Assembly: GCA_023426865.1 (NCBI GenBank)
Contig: JAEZBT010000136.1
Span: forward strand, 1 to 6,410
DNA from: Actinomycetes bacterium
GTDB taxonomy: Bacteria; Actinomycetota; Actinomycetes; Actinomycetales; Cellulomonadaceae
Direction of reading: 5' to 3'
Length of the DNA stretch: 6,410 nucleotides
A program made the position numbers and the translations under genes. The notes beneath the pieces were generated by a model, which made no database searches, was not told the DNA's origin, and saw nothing but the letters and a program-made list of their open reading frames with translations. Below are positions 5,544 through 6,410 of this stretch, in pieces; the stretch's first letter is position 1; every line of letters begins with the position of its first letter.

Positions 5544-6410
5544 GCGGCCTGCAGCCCCTGACCGCGGGCGAGCTCGCCGGCACGAGCGCCGAGTGGACGG
5601 CACGGTACGGCCGCGCGCTGATGAACACCTTCGGCCCGCCCAAGGCCGTGCTGGTGCGCGGCGAGGGCCCCTACGTGTGGGACGCGGACGGCAAGCGCTA
5701 CCTCGACCTGCTCGGCGGCATCGCTGTGAACGTCCTCGGCCACGCCCACCCGACCCTGACGGCCGCGATCAGCGCGCAGCTCGGCACCCTGGGCCAGGTC
5801 TCGAACTTCTTCGCGTCCCCGCCGCAGGTCGCGCTCGCCGAGCGGCTCATCGCGCTCGCCGGCGGCGGCCCGGCGTCGCGGGTCTTCTTCGCCAACTCCG
5901 GCACCGAGGCCAACGAGGCCGCGTTCAAGATGGCCCGGCGCACCGGCCGCACGCGCATGCTGGCGCTCGAGGGCTCGTTCCACGGCCGGACCATGGGCGC
6001 CCTCGCTCTCACGTCCAAGGCTGCCTACCGCGAGCCGTTCGAGCCGCTCCCGGGCGACGTGACGTTCCTGCCGTTCGGCGACACGGCGGCGCTCGAGGCT
6101 GCGTTCGCCGACGACGTCGCCGCGCTCGTCGTCGAGGTGGTGCAGGGCGAGGCGGGTGTGCGCCCGCTGCCGCCGGGCTACCTCGCGCACGCGCGCCGGC
6201 TCGCCGACGAGGTCGGCGCGCTCCTCATCGTGGACGAGGTGCAGACCGGCATCGGGCGGACCGGACGCTGGTTCGCCTTCCAGGACCCGACCCTCGGCGG
6301 TGGCGTCCTGCCCGACGTCGTCACGCTCGCCAAGGGCCTCGGCGGCGGCATCCCCGTGGGCGCGGTCCTGGCGCTGACCGAGCGCGCGGCCGGCCTGCTC
6401 GGCCCCGGCC
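5540..6410 (+). CDS. argD: Acetylornithine aminotransferase, N-terminal 290 codons (runs off the window)
   Basis: A PLP-dependent class III aminotransferase converting N-acetylglutamate semialdehyde and glutamate to N-acetylornithine and 2-oxoglutarate, the step after ArgC. The fragment is truncated only by the window edge; about 100 more residues are expected. Landmarks are M-N-T-F-G-P-P near the start, G-G-I-A-V-N-V-L-G-H-A-H-P, the phosphate-binding N-S-G-T-E-A-N-E starting at N119, S-F-H-G-R-T, and V-V-Q-G-E-A-G-V. The PLP-ring aspartate is D232 in V-D-E-V-Q-T-G-I-G-R-T-G, and the Schiff-base lysine is K265 in L-A-K-G-L-G-G-G. Start is GTG 5540, overlapping the argB stop (GTGA) with a G-rich SD-like stretch at 5527-5533, 6 bases before it. 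The family also includes ornithine and GABA aminotransferases; the operon context settles on argD. Confidence 0.95.
   Translation, partial: MSGLQPLTAGELAGTSAEWTARYGRALMNTFGPPKAVLVRGEGPYVWDADGKRYLDLLGGIAVNVLGHAHPTLTAAISAQLGTLGQVSNFFASPPQVALAERLIALAGGGPASRVFFANSGTEANEAAFKMARRTGRTRMLALEGSFHGRTMGALALTSKAAYREPFEPLPGDVTFLPFGDTAALEAAFADDVAALVVEVVQGEAGVRPLPPGYLAHARRLADEVGALLIVDEVQTGIGRTGRWFAFQDPTLGGGVLPDVVTLAKGLGGGIPVGAVLALTERAAGLLGPG

Noticed and set aside
4286..6190. A very long open frame (634 codons) on the minus strand opposite argB and argD.
   Set aside because: It lies antisense to two genes with unmistakable family motifs. Its composition is the Arg/Pro/Ser-rich kind that comes from reading high-GC codons backwards, and it contains no recognisable domain.
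1..6410. Mobile elements, CRISPR arrays, tRNA genes, integration sites.
   Set aside because: No transposase motifs, terminal inverted repeats, regularly spaced repeats or tRNA-like cloverleaf were seen. The window is almost fully covered by housekeeping-type genes.

Overview
The window is very GC-rich (well over 70% by eye). Its third codon positions are almost all G or C, start codons are ATG or GTG, and genes overlap in tight chains. With an IdeR/DtxR-type iron box and an argC-argJ-argB-argD order, this points to a high-GC actinobacterium. Cellulomonas-like Micrococcales is my best guess from the protein flavour, but that is inference.

Left part (1-2153), iron uptake: the window opens inside the last 54 codons of a FecCD-type permease. 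It overlaps by 4 bases a complete FepC/FecE-type ABC ATPase (164-1003). A hairpin built around the ATPase stop codon (1001-1048) is followed by a 19-base IdeR/DtxR-like operator (1066-1084). Then comes a separately expressed siderophore-binding lipoprotein (1122-2153). Together these are the membrane, motor and capture parts of a ferric-siderophore importer, with the binding protein under its own iron-responsive control. A 14-bp GC hairpin without a U-tract (2175-2207) probably ends this block.

Right part (2258-6410), arginine biosynthesis: argC, argJ, argB and the first 290 codons of argD run in one direction. Every junction is a 4-base stop/start overlap (GTGA, ATGA, GTGA), so they form one translationally coupled operon. 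ArgJ makes N-acetylglutamate by moving the acetyl group from N-acetylornithine to glutamate. ArgB phosphorylates it, ArgC reduces it to the semialdehyde and ArgD transaminates that to N-acetylornithine. An ArgR-type operator and a possible -10 element overlap the start of argC, which has no Shine-Dalgarno and may be leaderless from the GTG at 2264.

Nothing here is a wholly new system. The most unusual signal is in argB. Its product is about 50-65 residues longer at the N-terminus than family members usually are. The extra part holds a duplicated start peptide and six perfectly phased four-residue A-[D/E] repeats, placed just before the helix that mediates arginine-sensitive hexamer assembly in this kinase family. 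Secondary points are the likely leaderless argC, a substituted residue beside the ArgC catalytic cysteine, and the compact regulatory layout of the two intergenic gaps.
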